A stretch of DNA of 64,000 bases, taken from positions 8,807,001 through 8,871,000 of the forward strand of contig OX438748.1 of NCBI GenBank assembly GCA_949316235.1. Reading direction: 5' to 3'. The notes beneath the pieces were generated by a model. That model saw only the letters and a list, made by a program, of their open reading frames with translations. It searched no databases and was not told where the DNA came from. This stretch comes from Oegoconia quadripuncta (taxonomy: Eukaryota > Arthropoda > Insecta > Lepidoptera > Autostichidae). Shown here in pieces: positions 32,265-42,975 of the stretch; the stretch's first letter is position 1; every line of letters begins with the position of its first letter. Position numbers and translations under genes: made by a program.

Positions 32265-32837
32265 TAGGTTAGATTCACCTTGAAGTTGTATTGTTAAAAC
32301 AACAAACTGTGTTACAAAAGAACTTGATCATTGTATCTATAGCCCGTGTCAGAGCGTCAACCCGTTCTTGCGGGCGTGTGGCGTGGAATGAGGCAAGAAA
32401 TGTGCAAACGGAGCAGGAATATTCATGTGCGTTAATATTCATGGCCATGGCACCTGCTGCACTTGACTTTAGAACTGGCGCACACTACGCTTTTTCGAGT
32501 AACTAGGTGTATATTTATAATGACTTGATTGTGTTATATCAGTCATCGGAAAGTGGAACAACATAGGTAGGTCTAGGATTGCACTGCTCAATTATCTAAT
32601 AAAATTGCTAATAAATTTTAATTATATTTATTTTGATGTTGAAAATGTCTTTTCGATCGGTCTCTATTTCAAATCAATATGCGAAACGGTGATAGATTAT
32701 AAGTATTTGATCTCTGTAGAGGTTTAGTGTCGTCATGCGGCTGACATTGTGACACTTTAGAGAGCTTAGAGGTATCCGGAGGTAATTCAGTCATTAGAAG
32801 CATATTATTGTTAAAAGACGTTAAAATAATTTTTCAA

Positions 32838-32945
32838 ATCATCATCAGCCAGTAAACATCCCACTGCAGGGGTATATAGACCTTCCCTCGTATATGAGGG
32901 AATATGAGCCATAGCCCACCGCGCTGGCCTAATGCGGGTTTGGGA
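32838..32945 (-). mobile_element. SINE-A, 3' part only
   Basis: 'atcatcagccagtaaac', 'atcccactgcagggg', 'cttccctcgtatatgagg' and 'gcgggtttggga' are the 3' third of SINE-A in reverse. Confidence 0.8.
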
Positions 32946-34125
32946 CTTATTCTTTAAATAAATCAACAAGTTTTACGAAACTCCAAAACAAAATGATCGA
33001 GAAAGATCTTTACGGGGGTAGTTTTTCAAGAAAATAGTGACATTTCAAAAGTTTTGAGGAAACCTTTAAAGCAAGGCTAGTTTTGGAATAAGAAATGCCA
33101 AAAGTAGAATTGTTATATCTACGAAGGTATCGGAGCTTTGTAGTCAGAGCTGGAATAGAAATGAAAAGGAACTGGCTATGAGTTGAGTATTCTTTATTAG
33201 ACCAACCAAATGGTTGTCGGATAGAGCCGCCACAAATGCAATTTTTTTAAAGACAAAATATTTCAGAAATTTCATTAAAAGTATTAAAAAGAACCTACAT
33301 TTTGGATGTTGGTTTGTCCGAAACTTCACTCTATGTCCTCCACTAGTACCTACTAATCTTTGTTGTAGTATTATTACAAAACCCTTACAAACGTAAGATA
33401 TAGCTCATGTGCACATATCTCAAAATTACGCAGTGTGATTTTACCTAGGTACCTATACGTTTCCGAATGCGCTTTAAGGCTTTAATACAACTTTGACATA
33501 CATAGTATGCACGTGCTTAGAATTTAATACTACAACTATGCTTCAACTTATGACTAACTTACAAGCTTTCGATGTAGTGCTTACATGTTAAGTATCTATG
33601 TGTAATACAATATAGAGAGTAATATTAGCTTTACATTTGCCGGAGATTCTGTTCGTGAAATATTTAGCATATTTCGGCTTAGACCCATTAACTTATTTGG
33701 CTTTATAACTTAACATATTATTATGTAATTAAGTGTAAGGTCTTAATTTATAAAATTGTGTGAGGAAATTCCTGAAGGAATATTGTTACTGAAGTATATA
33801 CGGCAATTATCTGTCACATGATGATACGCAAAAGAAAATATAAATCTGCCTTTCAACACATGGCAACCTTCATTGTATTTTCTACTGTCATTCCGTCAAA
33901 GAAAAAAATAACACTAACATCTTTTATTTATTGTTATAACGGATCGTATAACGATTAATGTTAGCATGCTGTTTATTTTATTATACTATTCATAATTATC
34001 TAAAATAACTATCTGGGCTCCTTTTCGACTACATCTACATCTTTCTACGCGTCTTTAGTCCACCATAAAAAATAACATACCCATATTGATAATTCCAATT
34101 TTAAAATAGTTTTTTTGCTATATAT
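32946..34125. other. Gene-free AT-rich DNA
   Basis: No coding-like frame, named repeat or strong inverted repeat seen. Confidence 0.4.
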
Positions 34126-34990
34126 GTATATCGGAGAAGGGGCGCGCTTGCTAGCGACTGGGACGGTACCAGCCTCTCGTCATAAAGGGTGGCTCGGGTA
34201 ATTGCAATATTATGTCAAGCCACTAAAGGCGAATAAGATATCAGAATAATACTAGGAATTTACCAGAATAAGGTAATGGTCTGCCACTGGTAGAACACGG
34301 GCCAGAAACTTAAATCAATTATAATCATGGATCATGGCGTTGGTATCGCCGAAAATGGCGCAGCGACTTACTGAGATCGCGTGCTTCATCTCCGACCACA
34401 TCGTCACTTTCCATCAGGTGAAATTGTGGTCAAACGCGAATCCAGGACGTGACAGTCATATTAGGTCTGCTTATCGAAAATGAATATTGATATTGCTATC
34501 AGCCGTCACAGAAACGAACAACCAACACATCAACGAAGGTGAGTGACTCGGATTACCTATTATCACCAACGTTTGAAAGAATCCGGTGAGTCGTTACGTA
34601 ATAAGAAGCTGATCATGGAATTAGAGCAGGAGGGATTGTAGACTACTCAGGTTGAATACTACAGACTGCATTAGAGGGCCAAGTTGGATTTGCAAATGTT
34701 TACCCTTCACATCTAGGTAGCATCTTAAGTTCCATGGTCATAATTGAATCTTATGATTGGTGTTTGGATAAGTGGTCTGTATTTATCTGTTGAAAGATTT
34801 AAGGTAATCGGGCCCGTGTTCCATCAAGGCCAGACCACTACCACGTTCTATTAAATCCCTAATATCATTCTCTTATCCTATTCGCATTTAGTAGCTTGAC
34901 ATCATATCGCAATTGCCCGAGCCACCCTACACCACAAGACGGTTGGTACCATCCCGTTTGCTAGCAACGCCCGCGCTCCCTGTTATATAC
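34126..34990. mobile_element. 865-bp element with long, diverged TIRs of about 195 bp
   Basis: Left arm 34126-34320 and right arm 34795-34990 are reverse complements at roughly three-quarters identity. Anchors are 'ttgctagc', 'gggtggctcggg', 'aattgc', 'gtcaagc' and 'gaacacgggcc'. The central 470 bp has a 'cgtcactttccatcaggtg' block of another repeat and no open frame of note. It is an old fold-back or MITE-like element. No target duplication is legible. Confidence 0.75.
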
Positions 34991-35905
34991 TTTTTGTGTA
35001 AAATACCACGTACCACGCAGAGTTTAGTAACGACGATAATAAAATGTGTTTTAAAAACAATTCAATTTATTTTCTTAAATAAATTGTGTCTATGTCTAAA
35101 AAAATGTGTCTTTTTAGACATGTTACTTAATTGGTAGCTAGTACAAAACTGAGGAATCGAAAAGGCAGTCACTGGATATAATAAAATGGAATGCATGTCG
35201 TGTGAAATGCTGATGCTGCTCCTCTAGCGCGCTGCTGTATCAGTTATTACCAGGCCCCAAGACATGGTAACTCCTGTTAAAACTAAAATAATAATTCGAC
35301 ATATAACTAGCACATTAATCAGCACAAAAGTTGGAGATTTCGACCCAATACTTTTAGAGAAGCATTTTTTTCTTTTTTTCTTTTCTTCATATTGCTCAGT
35401 TTAACCGCACATCAGTGATGCCAGAATCATCTCTTCGAGGTTACAGATGTCAAGCGTGGTAGTAATCCTTTCCTTGGATTATTTATTTATATAAGAATCA
35501 CTTTGACATAATAATATCAAAGAATAGGAGAGAGTAGATTTACTATGTAGCTGTTACTACAATGAGCATCTAGGAATATTTTGTATATTTTTTTTCGTTA
35601 CGAACCTTTTAAATTAAGACAAAATTTAGTTCAAATTCTACGGTATTAAAACACGGTAAGCTTTGTTGACGTCAAGTTACGCAGGTTTCCGATAAATTTT
35701 CCACTGAAATCCGGATTAGCTCACACAGGCAGAGAATTATTTTAAAAAGTTTTATTAATCTCCGGAACGTAAGGTTTTGGCAGCGGCTGCTGTAACGAGA
35801 TTATATCTCAGTCGGTGAAGTAAAAGTAAAAATACAGGAGACAAATCACTTGTTCACAATAAGTGAGTAAATAGTACAGCTACTTTAAAACAAAACATTA
35901 TACAG
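34991..35905. other. Gene-free DNA
   Basis: AT-rich, no confident feature. Confidence 0.35.
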
Positions 35906-35907
35906 AA

Positions 35908-36000
35908 ATGCTCACGTGACAGGGTGTGAGTACATCTCACCTTTTAAACGATAAGTATAAGATTATAGATGTTTTTGGTGGAAAGTCACGGTGGTTATAT
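35908..36000 (+). repeat. Repeat E fragment
   Basis: 'gctcacgtgacagggtgtg', 'ccttttaaacgat', 'ggtggaaagtcac'. It leads straight into repeat G. Confidence 0.6.
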
Positions 36001-36096
36001 TCTTTTTACCCGACTGTCCCAGGAAGGAGGGTAAGTTTTTCCGAGTGTATGTAGATTTCTACGTTACCTCCTGTAACCTAAACGGCTTGGTATCAG
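36001..36096 (+). repeat. Repeat G fragment
   Basis: 'tttttacccgactgtccc', 'ccgagtgtatgtag', 'gttacctcctgtaacc', 'taaacggctt'. Confidence 0.7.
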
Positions 36097-36226
36097 TTTA
36101 GTGGCCGTCGTCTGTCAGTGTGACTTGGCCTAACGATAGCTCTCAGTTATTTAACTATTTAACGTGCTCTTGTGAAAAATTCACTACAGTAGTCACATAT
36201 CCAAGGACTGATCGCGGATAAGAGAA
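36097..36226 (-). mobile_element. 5S rRNA-derived SINE-like repeat, partial
   Basis: Minus strand: 'cgatcagtccttggatat' and 'gtgactactg' (5S C-box region), then 'gaatttttcacaagagc', 'acgttaaatagttaaa' and 'gacggccactaaac'. The A-box half of the 5S head is missing. Confidence 0.6.
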
Positions 36227-36650
36227 AGTTTTTTGTTGTTAGATAAATAATTAGCAGTGGTAGCGAATGCGGACGCGCCCACGAGTGCTTCAGTAAATAC
36301 GACGGCTGGGCCGGGCAAAAGTGTTCTTACTATAATATACTTATGTATACATATACCTGCTTATAAAAGTCAAATTAGTGTCGATGTAATTTCATGACCA
36401 TTTTGTTGCCTCCTGTTCGTGTTTATCGTCTTATTAGCGTGTAGCAAATTAACTTAGTGTTGATATACAGGGGGTTCGTGTGTAAACTAAAAGTTAGTTC
36501 TACGTCAAGTGTAGCTTGATTGCTGAAGTACTTTAGATTTGGGGTCTGTCTTGAAACTACGTAATGTCTGAATATTTGTGGTTCACTCATGTTTCCTTTG
36601 GCCAGATATAAAAAGGAAAGTTTGTGAGTTTAATGAACATATCTATTTGC

Positions 36651-36830
36651 AGGGCTACTACAAATTGGCGCGACTCGAGTGACATAGCGTGCGAAATAGC
36701 CTACATCTCTTAAAGTCAATTGGCGGTCAAGTTGACAGCTGTCAAGCAACAGCCAATCAGCTGCAAGAGACTGAGACTATGTCGCGCGCGACTTCTTCTC
36801 ACTCGAATCGCTCTAAGTTGTAGTAGCCTT
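36651..36830. mobile_element. 180-bp MITE
   Basis: Ends 'agggctactacaa' and 'ttgtagtagcctt' are inverted, and the similarity continues about 33 bp through 'gcgactcgagtga' / 'tcactcgaatcgc'. The interior ('ttgacagctgtcaa' near 36752) has further self-complementarity. No frame. Confidence 0.78.
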
Positions 36831-37388
36831 GCTGAGCTACATACGATACGATTTGCATGTTGCGAAGCTACCAATAAATAGTAAAATTAAAAAATAAGGT
36901 ACCTTTCTAACTTTATAATTTTTGATATAAAAATACTTTGATATAAAAAATTACTTAAACTTACTTACTTACGAATTATAAATCTACAAATGGCTATAAA
37001 CTGACTGAATGACTGGCCGTATTGGCCCGCTATATTAATTCCCTTATTTTTAGGTCTGACGTTATACAAATATAGGCATCGGAATGCAGGCGCTGTGTTC
37101 CATCACAAACGTAAAACAAAGCTACACAGAATTTAAATAAAACACCGAAATCGCAGCAGGAATCCGTTGCCACATTTCGTAAATAACACTACATTGTTTG
37201 CTATGCTTTGCCAAAAAAATCGTCTATCAATTCCTTGATTTGACACCACCCACTTCTAGTTATCTTTCCTTTAATATTACTTCTACTCTACAATACAGAC
37301 TCTTAAAAAAACCACTGACAATATACACTTTGACGAAAATCAATATTTGATAATCATTTTTCGTTTAATCAGTCTCTTATATATTAGC

Positions 37389-37438
37389 AAAATGAGTCTA
37401 AGAAATTTCTCTATAGAGAAATTTATTAGAGTCATTTT
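37389..37438. repeat. 50-bp loopless palindrome
   Basis: Centre between 37413 and 37414 in 'ttctctatagagaa'. The 25-bp arms have two mismatches, and the outermost kept pairs are in 'aaaatga' / 'tcatttt'. Confidence 0.9.
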
Positions 37439-38121
37439 TACAATTTAAGACTGAGGCAAATATTTTTTCTGTTAGGAACTATGAAACCTCTTAGTACAAT
37501 TGTCATAATTTAAGAGACTACTTGTAAATAGAGACCTACGTTACGATTACGGTAAATGCGCCCTTGTCTGGAACTGACACACTTCTGAGAAGTTCAAAGT
37601 GATCAAAGAAATTGTTCTGTGGACGCCCTCTGGGTACTGCAACGTCTTTGATTATCCCGATGTAAACATGGCGGTAAATGTGTGGTTTCATAACTGTGTC
37701 GAGGGGTCAAAAATCAATTGTAAAACACTGTGAGAGGGAAGTGGAAATGAGGGACCGCCCCAGGGGATCGAGGTTGACCTGGTTCCTGTCTGAGCTTTAA
37801 TTACTTGACGATTGGTAAAACTGGTTATTTATTGAATTATTTACGTGTATATGAGAAAACAAAAATAAAATATATACTGTCCTATGGGGAAGGGCACTGT
37901 ATGCTGAAATACAGGTTTTTCAACCTAGTTCGGCCACAGGGGCTATATTATTGGAACACAAAATTACTAGCTTAATATAGATTATAAGATAAACTGTAAA
38001 CTTTTTTGGAACAAAGTTATTATACTTACACACATTTAACTATAGTACGAGAACCAGGGATTATAGGTTTATACCGGATTTTAGGAAAGGTTTCGTTCGG
38101 AGCGCGTCCGAAATGAGAACG
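37439..38121. other. Gene-free DNA
   Basis: Nothing recognised apart from ordinary AT-rich sequence. Confidence 0.35.
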
Positions 38122-38430
38122 CTACCTAAGTGCTAAAACCTTAAGAAACCGGTTTAATCCAGACACACTGTACACCCGTCGGCGTCGTTTGAAGTTTGTA
38201 GTGATAGAGACGGTGCTGTCGGTAGGAGCGAAATGAGAACCACTTCTTCTTTTCGAGGCAATGGCAAAAATTATAATGACCGAAAGTAGTTTGGCCCAAA
38301 AAGTAGCAACGTCGATGGCTCTTTGGTTTGCTTCAAAAAGGTCCTGCACTGTGCAAGAAACTGGAGAGACAGGGCAGGACAACAAGTGCGCCATAGATTG
38401 CGTGGTACCGCAGTCTCACTTGTCATCATA
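38122..38430 (-). pseudogene. LINE ORF C-terminal zinc-knuckle-like fragment
   Basis: The frame reads DCGTTQSMAHLLSCPVSP, then SCTVQDLFEANQRAIDVA and TFWAKLL. This C..H..C...C..DL..A..A..VA.FW pattern is the typical end of ORF2 in several insect non-LTR elements. A stop lies just 5' of DCG, so the reverse transcriptase is gone. Downstream residues (RSGSHFAP..., RRRRVYS) are not part of the family as I know it and may be read-through. Confidence 0.65.
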
Positions 38431-39537
38431 AAAACCACTAATAACCGTTTAATTAATACAAAATCAATTAGGCTTCACTCTTTGAAAACCGATTTTTTAA
38501 GGTTAAGGTAGAACCAAACCTAAATGAAACACTCGTTTGTACTTGACGCTGATATAGGTTTAAAAATAAACGGATAAACAAATCCTGACGTGAACGCTTA
38601 GAATGTACTTCGATTTTAAGAGGAGAGTTCGGATTTGAATCTAAAGAACATAATAAAAGATAAAAAATATTTCTTAAGTTCTAAAAATCACATACCTATA
38701 ATTACCTCTACAAGACTCCCCATAGAAGAGAGTCCTAAACACTCTCCATTGCTCTTCGAAAGGCGGGGGATCACCAATTATAAAACACTTCTTTAAAAAG
38801 AGCAAGCCTTTAGATTCTTCTTCGCCCGCGGTGGTAGGGGCGATTATGGCCATGGCGTTCCAGTCCACAGACTCACCCAGTCAGTCATCCCGGGCTGTGG
38901 CAATTAATGGGTCTGCGACCATGGCTACTTTAACTCTCCACTTTGCTCTGGCCTGGGCCTAGAGGTTCTGAACCCTGGCGGCGTAGTTGAAGAAGAAATG
39001 AAAGCACACATGGAAAAAATAATTACACGGAATATCGCAGAGTTCATGTGCATGTTATGAACAATAAAATATTACTGTACTTCTCTGCATAAAGTAGTTA
39101 AAACTTAAATAAATTATAAAATTTTGTTTTATTACTAGAAAATAGTCTGTTTTATTTGACACCCGAAGTGCATTCTAACAGCTCACGGACAAATAAAGTA
39201 CACACATAATATCACTAACGTAAAGTAGGATAACGTGGTTTACGAAGGATCCCCACTATAATGTGCAGCCAGTCTAGTCGTTAGTGCACTGCACATACAT
39301 TATGCAGTTTTCTTAGTAGGCAGGGCAGGCTGTCTCCTAACAGTTTGTTCCGCACAACTCCAGAGGAAGGATTAGCCTTTTTGTCGTGAAATAAAGTTGC
39401 GGTCTGAATTGGAGCTTGGTTGTTTTAGTGTTTTTAAGGCTTAGTGGTAAAATCCACTTCTATGTGCAGTTTATTACATGAACCGCACCATGTATACGCA
39501 CTTCAGGTTATAAGTCTTAGGAGCATGTTACATAACG
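38431..39537. other. Mostly unrecognised DNA; GC-richer patch at 38680-38990
   Basis: The patch holds a 64-codon minus-strand frame (MDWNAMAIIAPTTAGEEES...) with protein-like composition but no domain I recognise. It is probably an old transposon fragment; I do not call it as a gene. Confidence 0.3.
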
Positions 39538-39790
39538 TCATAACATACATCACGACGTTTATCCCAAATGGGGTGGTCAGAGATATCTCAAACAATAGTG
39601 TTTGGATGTTCCAAACATTAAGGGTTTAATGATTGAAACAGCATCCACGGTTCACCTTATGAAATATACAGGAAATGCACACGTGACAGGGGGTGACCCC
39701 ATCGCCGTTGAAACGTGCAAATCTATACATATTTTTATTATACGGAAAGTCCCTTATTCGCCTTTTACGTGAAGTATTGTGATAAATACA
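39538..39790 (+). repeat. Repeat E, well preserved
   Basis: 'tcacgacgtttatcccaaat', 'ggggtggtcagagatatc', 'tgtttggatgttccaaac', 'gaaacagcatccacggtt', 'gcacacgtgacaggg' and 'atcgccgttgaaacgtg'. The best linear version of the family. Confidence 0.75.
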
Positions 39791-40017
39791 TAAATAATAT
39801 AATTTAATACTCGCAAAAGGAAATGTAAATGGGTCACGTTAAATGCCAGTCGGCGCAACGTATGTTTTAGTGTGTGTAAGTTCGGTAGCTGTGGCGTATG
39901 TTACATTAATTAATAAATAAGACTATTTATATAAACACGTGGTTGATTAATACACTAACTTCGCAATGAACACATCTTTTTTACTTGTTCTTCCCGGATC
40001 GCCCCACATAATACCTC

Positions 40018-40070
40018 ATACGACACCCACGGGAAGAGACGGATTGGTCCTATTCTATTTAAGTGCCCAA
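40018..40070 (+). repeat. Repeat E end
   Basis: 'cgacacccacgggaagagac' followed by 'ggattggtcctattcta'. It may be the 3' end of the copy at 39538, separated by an insertion of about 230 bp. Confidence 0.6.
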
Positions 40071-40199
40071 ATCACACAGCACTAGGAGCATTTTAACTTT
40101 AGCTATAACGTATTGTATGGCTGTTGCACCTAGTAATTAATGAAGAACAAAATATGTCTTTAAAAACAAGATATTAATGCTCCATCATCACATACTATT

Positions 40200-40900
40200 C
40201 CAATACTCATAAAGATTAGTGTCATGAGCCCAAACTCGAAAGTTTATAGGTGGTTGTCGAATTTCTATGCCAATTTTCTGGTTTCATTATAAGACCGTCG
40301 ATACCAGCATACTTGTCAACATCAAATGAGCCCAAACTCGGTGGGGTTGCATTATTTTCTTTCTGACTTTATATGGCTTCTTTCCAGCTTTATCATTATA
40401 CACGACGACTAACATGCGAATATAATATTTCAACTCAATTGAATACCGAGAAGGGGGTCAAATTTAACTAGTAAAATTGAATTGAAGCGTCTGTACACCG
40501 GGATACGTAAAGCTTAAATAAAACTTCGTCAAATAAAAGACTAAGCCAGAAGACAGGTTCTTAGCTAGGTATATTTACAAGCTTTTATTTCGTTTGCAAT
40601 GTTCCCATGTAAGTTGTCCGTTTCAAAATTTGCAAACCATTTTTCAACCACTTGCTGGTATCTGATTGAGCTGAAATATGGCATATTTATGTAAGTTCGG
40701 TGACAATGCAATATTATGGTACCATCGAGCTGATTTGATGATGGAGCCGGGATGTAGGAACTGGAGCCAACTAATGGGAAATGGCAAGATAGTCGAATTC
40801 GGGCTTGGTTTTTTGGCAATGAGCACATTTCATTATACATGATGACAAGGGTCTGATAATGGAACCGGAAGATTTTCTAGAACCTTGATGGGTTTTATGT
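40200..40900. repeat. Diverged 'tgatgatggaaccgg' repeat blocks
   Basis: 'gagcccaaactcg' occurs at about 40227 and 40328. 'gatgatggagccggg' (about 40737) and 'tgataatggaaccggaag' (about 40854) are repeated, and 'cattatacatgatgac' and 'cattatacacgacgac' are similar. An old repeat, perhaps internally duplicated. Not coding. Confidence 0.45.
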
Positions 40901-42138
40901 TACTCGTCTTTGTACTAGAATAATATATGAAAATCATAATGGAGCATTAAAAGCTTGTTTTAAAAAGTACTTCTAATGTAGAACATATTTTGGTGTATTC
41001 CTACGATATCATAATCTTTCGATTAATTATTAACGTATTTTGATTTAGATTTATCTCAATAGAAGATTAGCTCTATTATTTGAATGACTTCAAAAAGGAA
41101 GAGATTAGTTCGTTTGTATGTTTCTGTACACTGATAAATTCGAGATTTGGCGGTTGATGCGCCTGATTCTTTTATTTACATGAAATGGTTTTCCGTCATG
41201 GTGGTTCCATTGCAATTTCAATAAAATCGGTTCAGTAGATTTTTGTAATTATAGATAGCAGCAGAATCACATTACATATTTCGACGAACGTTTAGCTTTT
41301 GCAACTGCATCTGCAGTTTGGGTTTGTATGGAAAAAGTTGTAGAGAAGGTTGGTGTGATTATTGTAGAAACATTATTGCAACTGGGAAATTGATCTGTCT
41401 ATACTATATTGCCAGACAGAATATTATCTACAGTAACAACCACAAAATATTTACAGTTCTCACAGTAATCCTAATGCCAGTTAACGTTTTTAAGGCCGCC
41501 GCCAGGTGGGCTACTCCACCTGACTTAACAAATGCCTTCAATTGAACTCTGAACACTGATATGAAAATGACACTAGTGGTCACCCATTCAACGACGAGTG
41601 CACCTAACTGCGACTACGCTACGAGAGCTTCAACTAACTGTACTAAGTGTATCAATGATCTGATCCGAAATTGAATTCAATTACAATACAATTTATACTT
41701 TGGTTCTGTAGTTTAACTCTGTTGAAAGTTACTTGACTTTACTGAGTTATTGTTTCTTTAAATGAGACATTTGGGACCGAGCGTCTTATCTACAACAGTC
41801 CAGTTGAGTAATAAAGGAAAAATGTCCCCGAATAGAATGCTGAAAACCGTAAACTTAACAATGCCACGTTGAAAACGTAATGTTACTCAAATAGGGATGT
41901 GACAGAGGTGTCACTTTTTGACAAATTACGGATGCAGCAGAATCTGCATTTGAAATATGCCAGCATAAATTATATTCTCGTTTACATTCCAGAGAGCTAA
42001 TACTAACGTATATCACAGGGAGTAGTGCTGAATCTATTAAACGTAAGGTCTCTATTGTAAAATGAAATAGATATTTATTAACACTGCGCGTCATAACACT
42101 AGACAGAAATGTGGAAATAAAAAAATGTTATACATACA
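40901..42138. other. Gene-free DNA
   Basis: No confident gene or repeat. A possible fragment of an 'aaatcggttcag' repeat lies near 41224. Confidence 0.35.
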
Positions 42139-42178
42139 CAGCGCCAGCTAGTTCCACACTCAGCAACCAGGATTATGT
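42139..42178 (-). mobile_element. SINE-C tail fragment, reverse
   Basis: 'cagcgccagctagttcca' and 'cactcagcaaccagg' match the reverse tail at 56701-56735. Confidence 0.6.
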
Positions 42179-42214
42179 TAAGTATCATCGCCATTTTATC
42201 TTCGGGCTTAGTAG

Positions 42215-42645
42215 TCCGCGATCGTTCGCAACGTCGACGCGACGCCGACGCCGCAGCGACGACGCGACGTAAGAGCTGGCCGGCTGCCGAACGTCGGACT
42301 TACGCCTAACGTTTTTTGCGAACAAGTACAACGCACAACGCAACCCATAATTAATCATAAAAGTGTTTTTTATTATTTTTATATGATTACAATACAATAC
42401 GAAATAGTTAAAGATAAAGATAAAGATAAAGATAAAGATAAAGATAAAGATAAAGATAAAGATAAAGATTTTCGGTTTATCAGTAATGTCAACAGCAGTG
42501 TTTCTTTTTCACATTGATTGCAAGCCCGGTGTTCGGCAGCCGCTCAGCGCTGGTGTCGCGTCGCTACAGCGACGACGTCGCGTCGACGCTGGCACGACGA
42601 CGACGCTCAAAAGACGCTAGTGTGAGGGACGCTAGTGTCTCTTAA
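42215..42645. repeat. CpG-rich imperfect inverted repeat around a hexamer microsatellite
   Basis: Left arm, about 42225-42300: 'cgtcgacgcgacgccgac', then 'ggctgccgaacgtcgg'. Right arm, about 42530-42600: the reverse of 'cgtcgacgcgacgtcgtcgc', then 'ggctgccgaacaccgg'. The order is kept. The arms are far richer in CpG than the surrounding DNA. It could be a MITE with GC-rich TIRs. Confidence 0.7.
42409..42469. repeat. (AAAGAT)n microsatellite, about 10 perfect units
   Basis: Uninterrupted hexamer run inside the CpG-rich inverted repeat. Confidence 0.97.
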
Positions 42646-42864
42646 TCTACACCATTATGTTCTACGAAAGAAAGAAGAAACTACAACTAATAGTTTTTAA
42701 TAATATATACTTTTAACTTGTTTTTTTTATTATGATGTAATATCACTTCATCTCGCCAATTTAACCACATCTCATTTCTCTCCTTAGCATCTTCATATAA
42801 TCCAGGTAACCAATAAAAACATTAAGTTGTTAACGCACAAATTCCTCAAATACACATCACCATC

Positions 42865-42975
42865 GTCGTGACGTTGTTGCCGATGTGAGGAAGGCCGGTA
42901 GCGCGACACCCTCTGAGAGGAGGCTGTGCCCTATAATAGTGGGAACGTGTAAGGCTGTTGATGATGAATTATTTA
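42865..42975 (+). repeat. LINE 3'-end stub
   Basis: 'ctgtgccctataatagtgg', 'gaacgtgtaaggctg', 'ttgatgatga' resembles the (TGA)n-tailed LINE 3' ends of Lepidoptera. Confidence 0.5.

Noticed and set aside
38674..38868. 64-codon frame in a GC-richer patch
   Set aside because: No domain recognised and no splice support; likely transposon debris, so left as an unassigned region.
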